Part shown: positions 36,513-46,516 of the stretch, one piece after another | Numbering within the stretch: position 1 is the stretch's first letter | Layout: each line of letters begins with the position of its first letter | Source of the DNA: Verrucomicrobiota bacterium | GTDB lineage: Bacteria; Verrucomicrobiota; Verrucomicrobiia; Chthoniobacterales; Terrimicrobiaceae | Reading direction: 5' to 3' | DNA length: 64,000 bases | Assembly (NCBI GenBank): GCA_026398275.1 | Contig: JAPLTF010000024.1 | Span: 1 to 64,000 of the forward strand | Notes under the pieces: generated by a model | What the model saw: only the letters and a program-made list of their open reading frames with translations | What the model was told of the DNA's origin: nothing | Database searches by the model: none | Translations under genes and position numbers: made by a program

Positions 36513-36761
36513 ATGACACTCGAACTCTACAAGGACGCAGTCATGAGCGTGGACCTGCCCGAATACGGTCTCCGCAAGGGCGATATCGTGAAGCTCATCG
36601 ATGATCTCGATGCAGCCGACGGATCCCGCGGCTATGCCGTGGAGGTTTTTGACGTTTTTGGAAACACCATTGATGTTCAGTTCATTCCGGCAAATGCCGT
36701 GGAACCGCTCCGGACCGGCGAGGTTTATTGTATCCGCTCCCGCGAACACGCGGCTGCCTGA
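36513..36761 (+). CDS. DUF4926-family protein
   Basis: The 82-residue protein starts MTLELYKDAVMSVDLPEYGL and contains RKGDIVKLIDDLD, YAVEVFDVFGNTID and a valine/proline-rich end, the beta-barrel-like pattern of DUF4926. DUF4926 proteins often sit beside toxin-like genes and are suspected antitoxins; no partner toxin is adjacent here. It starts 19 bases after the preceding small ORF. Confidence 0.7.
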   Translation: MTLELYKDAVMSVDLPEYGLRKGDIVKLIDDLDAADGSRGYAVEVFDVFGNTIDVQFIPANAVEPLRTGEVYCIRSREHAAA

Positions 36762-36784
36762 GCGGTTCGGTTGGAGCGGCGGCC

Positions 36785-37006
36785 ATGAATACAACCCCGG
36801 CCAAGTTGCTTGATGTCGTTGCCGTGCTTGAAGACAAGCCCACATCCGGGCTCGTTGCCGGACAGGTGGGAACCATCGTGGAATTGCTGGCACCCGATGT
36901 TTTTGAAGTGGAGTTCTGCGACCTTGTGGGAAACACCATCGGTTTTGCGGAACTGTGCCGCCATGAGTTTCTTGTCCTGCGCCACGAGGCTGCTTTTGCC
37001 GCGTGA
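36785..37006 (+). CDS. Second DUF4926-family protein
   Basis: The 73-residue protein (MNTTPAKLLDVVAVLEDKPT) has GLVAGQVGTIVELL, FEVEFCDLVGNTIG and a C-terminal Leu-rich strand. It matches the preceding gene in the same pattern, including a shared GNTI, so the two are diverged tandem paralogues 23 bases apart. No separate toxin gene is visible between or after them. Confidence 0.7.
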   Translation: MNTTPAKLLDVVAVLEDKPTSGLVAGQVGTIVELLAPDVFEVEFCDLVGNTIGFAELCRHEFLVLRHEAAFAA

Positions 37007-37008
37007 AT

Positions 37009-37250
37009 TTGGCAGCCGGTTGCTCGATTGAGGTCTTCAATGCCCTCGCCGACAGTATTGCGCTGTAATGATCGACGAGGGCCATGACTTCGAGCCCGCG
37101 TGGCTCTGCCTGGTCACCCAGATGACCGATCCCGAACAGGATTTCCTGCTCCTGCTCTATGTCGGCATGACGCGGGCCAAAGAACAACTGCTCCTGACTT
37201 CTTCGGAGCCAAACCCGTTTACCGAACGCCTCACGGCACTGGCTGCCTGA
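37009..37250 (+). pseudogene. Remnant of a UvrD/superfamily I helicase
   Basis: A fragment in one frame encodes IEVFNALADSIAL and then stops. In another frame MIDEGHDFEPAWLCLVTQM is a Walker B/motif II region, followed directly by FLLLLYVGMTRAKEQLLLTS, which is helicase motif VI. In intact helicases these motifs are about 150 or more residues apart, so a large internal deletion is present. The gene is not functional. It abuts the stop of the methyltransferase-HNH-S24 gene on the other strand. Confidence 0.72.
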
Positions 37251-39506
37251 CTATTTCAGCACTTCCAGCATCGTCCCGAGAATCGGGTGGGAGGTTTCAT
37301 TTTTTGAAACCCGGATCGGCTGGTGGGCCGGGTTGTCTGATTGGAATATCCAGCAGTCCGCATCCTGAGTGATGCGCTTGATCGCTTCGGTGCCAGGGCT
37401 GCCGGCACCGAATTCCGGGAGGTTTGCGATAATGATCTCGCGGTCGCGGCGAGGGGAGCGGTGGTATTCGAAGACGACGAGATCGCCGATCCGGAGAGTC
37501 GGCTCCATCGAGTCGCCGGCGACGCGCACGACGAAGCGGCCGGACTTCGCAAGGTGCCCGGGAACTTTGATCCAATCGAGGTCGCCGCTGGCATCGAGCG
37601 AGCCGGGTTCGAGTCCGTGGAACGGGTTTCCGGCGGCGAGGGAGCCGACGATGGGGAGATGGGTCTTGAATGCGCCATCGCCCACCTCGGGGAACGGAAT
37701 GATGTTCGCGGTCACGAATCCCTTGGGCGTGCCGCCGCCGTGCATTCTTTCCTCCGGCTCCGGATAGCGAACCGGCGAGGGCTGCGGGCGTGAAACTGGC
37801 GGTGCAGTGGCGACGCGACTTTCGACTTCCCATCGTCCTGCGCCGCGTTGATTGGCGGTGACCTCGAATGCCTCGACAAACCGCGCGAACAGGCGGGGCT
37901 CCCAACTGCCGGGCCTGAACGGATCACGGCCGAGAAGGGTCTGCGCCTCGCGGGCGAATCGTTCGCCGAGGGCGGAGTCCAATCCGCGCCAGTAGTGGAT
38001 GATCGTGTCGCGCTGTCGGTGAAGCAGGCCGTAGGTAGGAAGCTTGTCGCTTTTCGCGGCATTGATACCCGGTGCAGCGGGAAAAAGATTCCAGAGGTCG
38101 TTGTTCCGCCAGAGCGAGAACGGCATCGCGTGGTCCACCGCAAAGTCCGCTTCGAGCGACCTGTCCGACCACACGCAGACGCGATCCGGCAGCGACTGAA
38201 AGTAGCGCCGGGCATCGTTGACATTCCGGGCTGGATCGGGGATCGCCAGCAGGCAGTCGATCACCAGGCTGGCTTTCACTGCGCCCTTCGTGAGCTGTTC
38301 AGTCAATTCCGCCCAGCGGAGAATCGTGGCATCATGGATCCAGCTTCCGGTGAGGCACAGTTCGCGCCAGAGGTTCGCGTCCATGCAGATGCTTTTGTCG
38401 AGTCGGTCGTATTGGAAAACATCGAAGTCGCCGCCACCCGCGTGGCGGACGGGCATGGTCCAGATCGTGTTTTGAAATTTCGCGCGCGCCGATTTCCAGA
38501 GCCTTGCAGCATCCTTCGTGAGGGTTCCGCTTTTCCAATCCGTATAAAATCCGGTCAGGCCGCCGGAAGTGCGGAAATGGTTGATCAGCGTTTCGAGCGG
38601 AGGGCGTATCGCGACGCCGCTGCCGCCTCCCCTTTCCTCGCCGGTCCGCTGGCCGATGAATGCCGCGCTCTCGAAAATCGGCCAGTAGTAGAGCATCCAT
38701 TTATCGGCGATCGCCTCGACCGGGATTTTGACTTTTCCTTCGGGTGTGTAGGCGGCGAGATGGTTCTGCGTCTGCGCGATTTCTGCAAGGGCCCGGAACA
38801 ATGCCAGCTTGTAGGTGGCGTCCTTTTTGTCGCGGTTCAGGATGCCCTCAACGAGATGGAGCGGTCGTTCCGCGGACTCGTCGAGGCGCACAAACTCGAT
38901 CACACACCATTGGATTCCGTCGCGCCCAAGAGAATCCGCGACAATTTCGGAATTGCGGACGGAGAATCCCACCCGTTCGAAAAGCAGTTGCAGCTTCGCG
39001 GGTGGCAAGTCGCTGAACAGACGACCGTGAGCATCCCGACGTGTCGCGGGATCCACATCACTTCGCGAGCAGGGAACAGAAACAAGGAGCGTGCCGCCGG
39101 GCTTGAGAACCCGGCGGAGCGCATAGACGGTATCAAAGATTTTGTCCTCGGGCAGATGCATCAGGACAGCCGAGCAGAGAATACCGTCGAACTCCCCCTC
39201 GTCGAAGCGGCTCAGATCAGGCAGCTCCGCTTCGAGCAAGCGTCCATCCACCCTAAGCCCGTCCGCCTCGAGCGCGGATTGAGCGGCCGTAAGCATCGCC
39301 TGCGATGCATCCACCCCGAAAGCGTCTTTGCCATTCTTCAGTAAGAAGCCGAGGTCGCGTCCGGTGCCGCAGCCGACATCAAGGATTCGCCGGCTCTTCT
39401 CAAATGTCCGCAGGAGGCGGCTTTCAAACTCCGGCGAAACCCCGGCATACCCGGAGGCGAGCCGCGAGGCATTTGTCGAATAGAATTCCGATGTCCGGGC
39501 ATCCAT
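37251..39506 (-). CDS. Methyltransferase, HNH nuclease and S24 peptidase fusion
   Basis: Three domains lie in 751 residues. A class I SAM methyltransferase (about 1-200) has motif I RILDVGCGTGRDLGF and FDGILCSAVLMHL. A helical region and HNH nuclease follow (about 210-520), with DHAMPFSLWRNNDLWNLFP near 457-475 and KSDKLP. The C-terminal S24/LexA-like peptidase (about 615-751) shows the cleavage motif LPIVGSLAAGNPF near 618-628, catalytic Ser in VAGDSMEPTL near 665 and Lys in EAIKRI near 709. All three S24 features are kept, so self-cleavage that frees the nuclease part from the C-terminal domain is plausible. It converges with the helicase remnant. Confidence 0.82.
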   Translation of the reverse strand: MDARTSEFYSTNASRLASGYAGVSPEFESRLLRTFEKSRRILDVGCGTGRDLGFLLKNGKDAFGVDASQAMLTAAQSALEADGLRVDGRLLEAELPDLSRFDEGEFDGILCSAVLMHLPEDKIFDTVYALRRVLKPGGTLLVSVPCSRSDVDPATRRDAHGRLFSDLPPAKLQLLFERVGFSVRNSEIVADSLGRDGIQWCVIEFVRLDESAERPLHLVEGILNRDKKDATYKLALFRALAEIAQTQNHLAAYTPEGKVKIPVEAIADKWMLYYWPIFESAAFIGQRTGEERGGGSGVAIRPPLETLINHFRTSGGLTGFYTDWKSGTLTKDAARLWKSARAKFQNTIWTMPVRHAGGGDFDVFQYDRLDKSICMDANLWRELCLTGSWIHDATILRWAELTEQLTKGAVKASLVIDCLLAIPDPARNVNDARRYFQSLPDRVCVWSDRSLEADFAVDHAMPFSLWRNNDLWNLFPAAPGINAAKSDKLPTYGLLHRQRDTIIHYWRGLDSALGERFAREAQTLLGRDPFRPGSWEPRLFARFVEAFEVTANQRGAGRWEVESRVATAPPVSRPQPSPVRYPEPEERMHGGGTPKGFVTANIIPFPEVGDGAFKTHLPIVGSLAAGNPFHGLEPGSLDASGDLDWIKVPGHLAKSGRFVVRVAGDSMEPTLRIGDLVVFEYHRSPRRDREIIIANLPEFGAGSPGTEAIKRITQDADCWIFQSDNPAHQPIRVSKNETSHPILGTMLEVLK

Positions 39507-39650
39507 CGTCGTGATTCAGAGGGTTTGTGGCACTCGCCGCGAGCTTGGTGTTTTCCCGCCTGGCAATAAAGTCCAAAAACTGCGAATCGCAGCGAGGCAA
39601 ATTTTCATCCGGCCCGCGATCCTATCACCGGAACCCGGTCAACGGCTGTC

Positions 39651-40433
39651 CTACTCCGCCGGCTTTTTGAGCTGCTCGTCGATGAGGGGACGGATGGCGT
39701 TGGTGAGGGCGGTGTAGCCGGCGGCGTTGAGGTGGAGTTGGTCATCGCGGTAGAGGTCCATGCGGGGTTCGCCCTTTTCGTCGAAGACGAGGCTGTTCAT
39801 GTCGAACCAGGCCGCAGCGGGGTCGGCTTTGATGACTTCGGCCATGTCCCGGTTGATGGCATCCATTTTGTCCCAGAAGTTGCGGCGGCTCGGGCTTTTG
39901 GTGAGCGAGAGGTAGAGGACGCGCGTCCCTGGGAGCTTGGAATGGACGAGGTCGAGGAATGCCTTCGTGTTTTGCACGGTGCTTTCCGGGGTTCGCTTCG
40001 GGTCGACCGTGTCGTTGGTTCCGCAGAAATACACGATGAGGCGCGGTTTGTAGGGGGCGACGATCTCGTCGAAGAAGTAGAGGCACTCCCAGGTTCTGCC
40101 GCCGCCGAAGCCGCGGTTGATCCAGGGAAGATCAGGAAAATTTTCCGCCATGGTCGGTTGCCAGAGCCGGATCGTGCTCGATCCCACGAAGAGAACTCCG
40201 CCGGGCGCGGGCGGTGACTGGACATCAGCGGCGAGAAACGCGCCGACCTCATTTTTGTGACCCTCGGCGACTTCGGTGGGAGGGATTCCGTGGCGGTCGA
40301 TGGCCGTTGCTTCAGCCGGTGCCTCCGGGCTTTTGGCGCCGGCCAACGGAGCGGCCAGGACAAGGGCGGCAAGAAGGGCGGATGGGAAAACCGTCCGCGC
40401 GGCCTGCGGGAATTTCGAAAAATATGGAGTCAT
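39651..40433 (-). CDS. Secreted SGNH/GDSL-family hydrolase
   Basis: SGNH enzymes are esterases or lipases, often acting on glycans or acyl groups. The 260-residue protein has a signal peptide (SALLAALVLAAPLAGA), block I in VLFVGSSTIRLW, block II Gly in NRGFGGGRTW, block III GTND and block V DQLHLNAAGYTAL with the catalytic Asp and His. All four blocks are present. It is alone; the 143 bases upstream toward 39507 hold no gene. Confidence 0.85.
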   Translation of the reverse strand: MTPYFSKFPQAARTVFPSALLAALVLAAPLAGAKSPEAPAEATAIDRHGIPPTEVAEGHKNEVGAFLAADVQSPPAPGGVLFVGSSTIRLWQPTMAENFPDLPWINRGFGGGRTWECLYFFDEIVAPYKPRLIVYFCGTNDTVDPKRTPESTVQNTKAFLDLVHSKLPGTRVLYLSLTKSPSRRNFWDKMDAINRDMAEVIKADPAAAWFDMNSLVFDEKGEPRMDLYRDDQLHLNAAGYTALTNAIRPLIDEQLKKPAE

Positions 40434-40474
40434 ATGAAATGGAAAAATGGACGGGAGGGTGTTGGGCTAATTCC

Positions 40475-40576
40475 AATGCTGTTCACTTAAGAAGGGAGCG
40501 CGGGCGTCCCGCCCGCTGGTTTTTCGGTTGCGGGCGGGACGCCCACGCTCCTTTTTGCAGCAAAGTGAACAGCATT
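40475..40576. repeat. 102-base palindromic element
   Basis: Outer arms AATGCTGTTCACTT (40475-40488) and AAGTGAACAGCATT (40563-40576) are perfectly complementary. Inside, GGAGCGCGGGCGTCCCGCCCGC pairs with GCGGGCGGGACGCCCACGCTCC around TGGTTTTTCGGTT, with inner arms that can also fold as small hairpins. It fills the gap between two leftward genes and abuts the DUF192 stop, so it may terminate that gene. Confidence 0.8.
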
Positions 40577-40580
40577 GTTG

Positions 40581-41033
40581 TTAATTCCGCACCGGTTGAG
40601 GCAGGCCCGAGACGCGTTCGCCCGGCCAGATGTTTTTCTTTCCGAACCACCCCTGCTGCATCTCGAGGGCGTAGGCGATGCGAGAGAACGAGCTCTTGAT
40701 GACTTTTTCGTCCTTCGGCTGCATGTCATGAATTTCCATGATCGTCCCGTTCTCGTCCATGAACGCGATCGAGAGCGGGACGAGCGTGTTTTTCATCCAG
40801 AACCCGGCGGGCCCGACCGAGGGCATGACGAAGAGCATGCCGGAGTCGGTCGCGAGCGCCTCCCGGAACATCAGGCCCGCAGAGCGCTCCGTATCGTCGT
40901 CCGCCACCTCGGCCCGCAGGCTTGTCGAGCCGATGCGCAGCGTGGCGACAGGGAGCTCGGGCTGTGCGACCTCAGCGGAATACAGGAGATGCGCGCTAAG
41001 GAGGAGCGCGGCAAACAGGTGGTGGATTTTCAT
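40581..41033 (-). CDS. Secreted DUF192 protein
   Basis: DUF192 proteins are small, exported beta-rich proteins of unknown function. The 150-residue product has a signal peptide (HHLFAALLLSAHLLYSA), then the family markers ERSAGLMFREAL, GMLFVMPSVGPAGFWMKNT and a C-terminal ALEMQQGWFGKKNIWPGERV. The length is normal. It is divergent from the act operon; the 178 bases between them contain a TTGACA at 41058 but no good -10 for actA. Confidence 0.85.
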   Translation of the reverse strand: MKIHHLFAALLLSAHLLYSAEVAQPELPVATLRIGSTSLRAEVADDDTERSAGLMFREALATDSGMLFVMPSVGPAGFWMKNTLVPLSIAFMDENGTIMEIHDMQPKDEKVIKSSFSRIAYALEMQQGWFGKKNIWPGERVSGLPQPVRN

Positions 41034-41211
41034 AAAAAGAAATTTTACCGATTCTGTTGACAGTCGCGACCAGTATTTTGCACCCTCCTGCTTTCTTTAC
41101 CCCATGGGCCAATTTTTGTTCTGCGTCAAAATTATTCAAGGAAGTGCCTCCGGGCAGTTCCTGCAGAACCGATCCGTGGATGCAATCCGTTGTTCATTTG
41201 CGCGGTGATCC

Positions 41212-41865
41212 ATGGCGAACTTTTTTCCTAAATGGACAAACTGGATACCCCTCAAGGTCGTGATCTGCCTTGGTGTGGTGGGTGTGGCTGTCGCGGGCGG
41301 GATCACGTATTACTTCACGCCGAAATACACGCGCGTCGGCTACATGCCCACACAACCGGCTCCCTTTTCGCATGCGATCCATGTGGAACAACTGGGCATG
41401 GACTGCCGGTATTGTCATAGTTTTGTCGAAGTGGCCTCGCATTCGAACATTCCCACCACCCAGGCCTGCATGGCGTGCCACACGCAGATCCGGCCGACGA
41501 GTCCGAAGCTTGAGGCGGTGCGCGAGAGCTGGAAGACCGGGCAGCCGGTGAACTGGGTCCGCGTTCACAAGGTGCCGGACTACACGTATTTCAACCACGC
41601 CGTGCATGTGAACCGCGGGGTGAGCTGTTTCAGCTGTCACGGCGCGGTCAACGAGATGAAGACCGTCTTCCAGGACCAGCCGCAGAGCATGTCCTGGTGC
41701 CTCAACTGCCACCGCGCTCCGGAGAATTTCCTCCGCCCGCCCACGGAAATTTACAACATGAAGTGGAAACCGGCACCGGGCGAGAGCCAGAGGAAGATCG
41801 GCAATGAATTCAAAGCGGCCTGGGAAGTGAACCCGCCGGTCACCTGCGGAGGCTGCCACCGATGA
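41212..41865 (+). CDS. actA: Alternative Complex III pentaheme cytochrome c (ActA)
   Basis: ActA passes electrons from quinol oxidation to the monoheme ActE or external cytochromes. The 217 residues begin with one N-terminal membrane anchor (VVICLGVVGVAVAGGITYYF) and contain five CxxCH sites: CRYCH, CMACH, CFSCH, CLNCH and CGGCH. The heme count and layout match ActA of Rhodothermus-type complexes. It starts the operon and its stop overlaps the actB start (ATGA). Confidence 0.93.
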   Translation: MANFFPKWTNWIPLKVVICLGVVGVAVAGGITYYFTPKYTRVGYMPTQPAPFSHAIHVEQLGMDCRYCHSFVEVASHSNIPTTQACMACHTQIRPTSPKLEAVRESWKTGQPVNWVRVHKVPDYTYFNHAVHVNRGVSCFSCHGAVNEMKTVFQDQPQSMSWCLNCHRAPENFLRPPTEIYNMKWKPAPGESQRKIGNEFKAAWEVNPPVTCGGCHR

Positions 41866-44800
41866 AAAAGATCCTCAACCATCCGCCAAGGGAAGCCCGG
41901 CCGAACATCTGGCGCAGCCTGCGCGAGTTCGAGAACGATCCGGAGTTTGCGAAACACCTCGAAGCGGAATTTCCGCGCGGGGCGGATGTCTATGAGGACA
42001 GCGGGCTTTCGAAGCGCGATTTCCTCAAGCTCATGGGGGCGTCGATGGCGCTGGCAGGCGTCGGGTTGACCGGATGCCGGCGCCCGGAGGCCCACCTCGT
42101 GCCGTTCGCGAAAGGCGTCGAGTGGACGATCCCCGGAAAATTTCTTTACTACGCGACATCGATGCCGACGCGGACCGGCGCGATCCCGCTGATCGCGAGC
42201 ACGTCCGACGGCCGGCCCACGAAGCTCGAAGGCAACCCGCTCCATCCGTTCAGCAACGGCGGAACCGATTCGTTCGCGCAGGCGGCGATTCTTGATCTCT
42301 ACGATCCGTATCGCGCGAAGACGATTCTCGACCGGGGCAAGGCGGTGGATGCCGCGGCGTTCGATGCGTTCCTCCAGTCCGTGAGCCAGGGCGGAGGAAA
42401 AGGCGTCGCCTTCCTCGCCGAAAAGAAAAATTCTCCGACCCGTGACCGGCTGCGCACCGAGCTGGAGCGGAACTTCCCCGGTGTCCTCTGGGCGGAATAC
42501 GAGCCGCTTGGTGACAGCGAAGCCGAGGCTGCCGCTGCGGCGGCATTCGGTGCGGGGACCCGCTTGCTGCCGAAGTTCGACCGGGCGGATGTCATCCTCG
42601 CGCTCGACAGCGACTTTTTGAATCCGATCGAGACCGGCATCGGCTACGCCGCCGGATTCTCCGCCCGCCGGAACCCCGATCAGCAAGGGGCTCCGATGAA
42701 CCGCCTTTATGTGGTCGAGAACCACTACACGATCACAGGCGGGATGGCCGACCACAGGCTTCGCAGCAAAGTTTCCGATCTCGGGGAATTCGCCCGGCGG
42801 CTTGCGATCGTCATTGCCGGGCAGACCAGTGACCCCGGGCTGGCAGCGGTTCTCGGGGCGTTCCCGAAAGCAGAAGCGGAGTTCGACGAGGCATGGATCA
42901 CCGGGTGTGCGAACGACCTGCTCGCCAACCCCGGCCGGTCGCTTGTTCTCACCGGACCGCAGACGCCGGCGGCCATCCAGGTTCTCGTCCATGCGATCAA
43001 CAACGCGCTCGGAAACCTCGGCACGACGCTCTTGGGAGTCGCGAATCCCGCACCGGCGGCGGCCACCATCGCCGACCTCGCGAAAGCCATGGCCGCGGGC
43101 GCGGTCAAAACCCTTTTCATCCTTGGCGGGAATCCGGCCTACAACGCGCCGGCCGATCTGAATTTTGTTTCCCTGCTCGCGAAAGTTCCCGACGTAGTGA
43201 AGCTTGGCCTGTTCGAGGACGAGACCTCCCGCGTCTCCCGCTGGCACGTCCCCGCCGCGCACTTCCTGGAAACATGGGGAGACGCCCGCACATACGACGG
43301 CACATACTCCTCGGTCCAGCCGATGATCCTTCCCCTTTGGGGCGGCGTCTCCGAGTTGGATATCCTGTCGAAACTTCTCGGCGGAGCCGCTGTGGACGGT
43401 CCGGAACTTGTCCGGGCGACATTCGATTCTCTCGCGCCAGCCAGCGCCGTCTCCGAGGCCGGCGGACCGGATCTGCTTTGGAACAGCTTCCTTCGCATCG
43501 GATTCCTTCCCGGGACCGGATTCGCGGAAGCGGCTCTTCATTTCTCGGCCGCGGCCGCATCCGCCATCGCTGCAAAAGCCGCGCCCGCCGCCCATGGGAT
43601 CGAGCTCGTCTTCCTGCAAAGCCCGAGCGTCGACGACGGCCGCTACGCCAATAATTCCTGGCTCCTCGAGACTCCGGATTTTGTGACCAAGGTGACATGG
43701 GACAATGCGGTTCTTGTCAGTCCGGCCACGGCGAAAGCTCTCGGGATCAAGGCCAATAATTTTGGAAAATTTGAGGAGATTGCTCAGAAGCTGGGGAACG
43801 AGATCGACTACGACCTGGTCGCCGACATCGTCGAGCTCAGCGACGGTAAAAACACGATCGAGGCCGCCGCGATCGTGGCTCCCGGCCATGCCGACGACTC
43901 GCTGTCGATCGCGCTCGGCTACGGCCGCAAAGGCGTCTCCGCATTGATGGAGAACGTCGGCTTCGACGCCTATCCGCTCCGCTCGTCGTCCTCACCGCGG
44001 CTTTCCACAGGGGTGTCGATCAAGGTTACCGGCAAAACCTATCCGCTGGCCCAGACGCAGGAGCACCGGAGTATGGAGGGCCGCGACCTTGTCCGCGAGG
44101 GCACGATCGAGCGCTATAAGGAAAACCCCGCCTTCGCCCAGAAGATGGGTATGGATGCGCACATCCCGGAAAACATTTCGCTCTACACCCACCCGGCGCT
44201 CACGTCGGCCGAGCAGTGGGGGATGACGGTCGACCTCAACACCTGCACCGGATGCAATGCCTGCGCGGTCGCGTGTCAGGCGGAGAACAACGTGCCGGTC
44301 GTCGGCAAGGCGCAAGTCCGGAAAAACCGCGACATGGCATGGATCCGGATCGACCGCTACTTTGCGGGCGAGCCCGATGAGCCCGAGATGCTGTCGCAGG
44401 CGATGATGTGCCAGCACTGCGAGAATGCGCCGTGCGAGACCGTCTGCCCGGTGAACGCCACGGTCCACAGCGAGGACGGCCTGAACCTCATGGCCTACAA
44501 CCGCTGCATCGGCACCCGGTATTGCGCGAACAACTGCCCGTGGAAGGTCCGCCGCTTCAACTATTTCGATTACAACCAGCGCCCGATCGACCAGCTCTAC
44601 TGGGGGCCGCTCGCCAAAAAAGGCATGGCCGACAGCCTCAAGATGGCAAAAAACCCGAACGTCACCGTCCGCATGCGCGGCGTGATGGAAAAGTGCACGT
44701 TCTGCATCCAGCGGATCGAGGAGGCAAAAATCTCACGACTCGTCGAGGCCGGCCCGACCGCGAAGAGCGAGACCCCGATCAGCGCGTTCAAGGTCGCCTG

Positions 44801-45101
44801 CCAGCAGGCGTGCCCGAACGACTCACTCGTTTTCGGCGACATCATGGACCGCGAAAGCCGGGTAGCCCGCCTGCGAAGCAGCGAGCGCGGCTACACGATG
44901 TATAACTACCTCAACGCCGCCCCGCGCGTCACCTATCTCGCAAGGATCAGAAATCCGAACCCGAAAATGCCGGGCGCCGACAGGGTCGGAATGGCCAACG
45001 GCGCCCCGCACGGCGAACACGAGGCCGCCGGCCCCCATGATTCCCAGACCTCCCATTCTTCCCATGAGCCCGCTGCTCCCACCCCTGCGGAGGCCCACTA
45101 A
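41862..45101 (+). CDS. actB: Alternative Complex III fused molybdopterin-like and FeS subunit (ActB)
   Basis: The 1079-residue protein joins a large molybdopterin-oxidoreductase-like domain (about 1-760, without an evident cofactor-binding set) and a four-cluster ferredoxin-like domain (about 770-1010). Cys motifs are [44 protein letters not shown] and [10 protein letters not shown]...CQQACP. A Tat-like [19 protein letters not shown] ends in LTGC, suggesting export with a lipid anchor. It is the FeS wire of the quinol-oxidising complex. Confidence 0.93.
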   Translation: MKKILNHPPREARPNIWRSLREFENDPEFAKHLEAEFPRGADVYEDSGLSKRDFLKLMGASMALAGVGLTGCRRPEAHLVPFAKGVEWTIPGKFLYYATSMPTRTGAIPLIASTSDGRPTKLEGNPLHPFSNGGTDSFAQAAILDLYDPYRAKTILDRGKAVDAAAFDAFLQSVSQGGGKGVAFLAEKKNSPTRDRLRTELERNFPGVLWAEYEPLGDSEAEAAAAAAFGAGTRLLPKFDRADVILALDSDFLNPIETGIGYAAGFSARRNPDQQGAPMNRLYVVENHYTITGGMADHRLRSKVSDLGEFARRLAIVIAGQTSDPGLAAVLGAFPKAEAEFDEAWITGCANDLLANPGRSLVLTGPQTPAAIQVLVHAINNALGNLGTTLLGVANPAPAAATIADLAKAMAAGAVKTLFILGGNPAYNAPADLNFVSLLAKVPDVVKLGLFEDETSRVSRWHVPAAHFLETWGDARTYDGTYSSVQPMILPLWGGVSELDILSKLLGGAAVDGPELVRATFDSLAPASAVSEAGGPDLLWNSFLRIGFLPGTGFAEAALHFSAAAASAIAAKAAPAAHGIELVFLQSPSVDDGRYANNSWLLETPDFVTKVTWDNAVLVSPATAKALGIKANNFGKFEEIAQKLGNEIDYDLVADIVELSDGKNTIEAAAIVAPGHADDSLSIALGYGRKGVSALMENVGFDAYPLRSSSSPRLSTGVSIKVTGKTYPLAQTQEHRSMEGRDLVREGTIERYKENPAFAQKMGMDAHIPENISLYTHPALTSAEQWGMTVDLNTCTGCNACAVACQAENNVPVVGKAQVRKNRDMAWIRIDRYFAGEPDEPEMLSQAMMCQHCENAPCETVCPVNATVHSEDGLNLMAYNRCIGTRYCANNCPWKVRRFNYFDYNQRPIDQLYWGPLAKKGMADSLKMAKNPNVTVRMRGVMEKCTFCIQRIEEAKISRLVEAGPTAKSETPISAFKVACQQACPNDSLVFGDIMDRESRVARLRSSERGYTMYNYLNAAPRVTYLARIRNPNPKMPGADRVGMANGAPHGEHEAAGPHDSQTSHSSHEPAAPTPAEAH

Positions 45102-45103
45102 CC

Positions 45104-46516
45104 ATGTCCGAAGCCACCGCCACGATTGAGGAGAAGCTAAGCGACGAGGAGAAGCAGGTCGTCCGGCCGCCGCTCGTGCTTAACAAGCGCACGATGGGCT
45201 GGATCAGCAGCTACATCAGCTCGATCGTCGAGGACAAGACACCGACATGGTGGTGGGTTTCGATGGGGGTCACGGTTCCGCTGACGCTCATGTGCCTGGC
45301 ATGCCTCGCGTATCTCATCGCGACCGGCGTCGGCGTCTGGGGAAACAACCATCCGGTCGGGTGGGCGTGGGACATCACCAATTTCGTTTTCTGGATCGGT
45401 ATCGGCCATGCCGGCACCCTGATTTCGGCGATTCTTTTCCTGACCCGCCAGAAGTGGCGCACGTCGATCAACCGTGCCGCCGAGGCGATGACATTGTTCG
45501 CCGTCGTCTGCGCCGGCATCTATCCCGCGCTCCACGTCGGCCGCGTGTGGATGGCGTGGTTCCTTGCGCCTGTGCCGAACGCGAACGGGATCTGGCAAAA
45601 CTTCCGCAGCCCGCTCCTGTGGGACGTGTTCGCGGTGTCCACGTATTTCACCGTGTCCGTGTTGTTCTGGTATACCGGGCTGATTCCGGATCTCGCGACG
45701 ATCCGCGACCGCTGCACCTCGAAGATCAAGAAGTTTATTTACGGGGTGATGGCGCTCGGATGGCGCGGCGGCAACCGCCAGTGGCGGCACTACGAAAAAG
45801 CTTACCTCATCCTCGCCGGCCTCTCGACCCCGCTCGTGCTCTCGGTCCACTCGGTCGTGTCGTTCGATTTCGCCACGTCGGTGATCCCCGGCTGGCATAC
45901 GACGATCTTCCCGCCCTACTTCGTGGCCGGCGCGATCTTCGGCGGATTTGCGATGGTGCTCACGATCATGATCCCGGCCTGCGCGATCTACAAGCCGCTG
46001 CACGACCTGGTGACGATCAACCACGTGGACAAGATGTGTAAGATCATTTTGCTCACCGGCTCGATCGTTGGCTACGCCTACCTGATGGAGTTGTTCATCG
46101 CATGGTATGGCGGCAACCCGTTCGAGCGCGCGGCGTTCTGGTATCGGGCGTTCGGCCCCTACTGGTGGGCTTACGCGGCGATGATGTTCTGCAACGTGAT
46201 CGCCCCGCAGATGTTCTGGTTTAAATATTTTCGGACGAATTTGCTGTGGGTCTGGATCATCGTCCAGTTTCCGAACATGGGCATGTGGTTCGAGCGCTTC
46301 GTGATCATCGCGACGACGCTGTCGCGCGACTTCACGCCGTCCGCGTGGGGGATGTTCCATCCGACCTGGGTCGACATCTGCACGTTCATCGGAACGTTCG
46401 GGCTCTTCACGACGCTGTTCCTGATCTTCATCCGGTTCCTGCCGATGATCTGCATGTTTGAAGTCAAGGCGGTCCTGCCCGAGGCGGATCCACATCACGG
46501 GGAGGCGCACCACTGA
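45104..46516 (+). CDS. actC: Alternative Complex III NrfD-like quinol-oxidising subunit (ActC)
   Basis: ActC carries quinol-binding membrane helices of the NrfD/PsrC type. The 470 residues predict about ten helices, and the segments [29 protein letters not shown] and [20 protein letters not shown] are family-like. It starts two bases after actB and its stop overlaps actD by one base. No missing helix is seen. Confidence 0.92.
   Translation: MSEATATIEEKLSDEEKQVVRPPLVLNKRTMGWISSYISSIVEDKTPTWWWVSMGVTVPLTLMCLACLAYLIATGVGVWGNNHPVGWAWDITNFVFWIGIGHAGTLISAILFLTRQKWRTSINRAAEAMTLFAVVCAGIYPALHVGRVWMAWFLAPVPNANGIWQNFRSPLLWDVFAVSTYFTVSVLFWYTGLIPDLATIRDRCTSKIKKFIYGVMALGWRGGNRQWRHYEKAYLILAGLSTPLVLSVHSVVSFDFATSVIPGWHTTIFPPYFVAGAIFGGFAMVLTIMIPACAIYKPLHDLVTINHVDKMCKIILLTGSIVGYAYLMELFIAWYGGNPFERAAFWYRAFGPYWWAYAAMMFCNVIAPQMFWFKYFRTNLLWVWIIVQFPNMGMWFERFVIIATTLSRDFTPSAWGMFHPTWVDICTFIGTFGLFTTLFLIFIRFLPMICMFEVKAVLPEADPHHGEAHH

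Noticed and set aside
34644-39506. Complete Dnd or Ssp phosphorothioation system
   Set aside because: Only a cysteine desulfurase is present; dndB-E and sspB-D like genes are absent in the window.
41034-41211. Promoter for the act operon at TTGACA 41058
   Set aside because: No acceptable -10 lies 16-18 bases downstream, so the match is likely chance.
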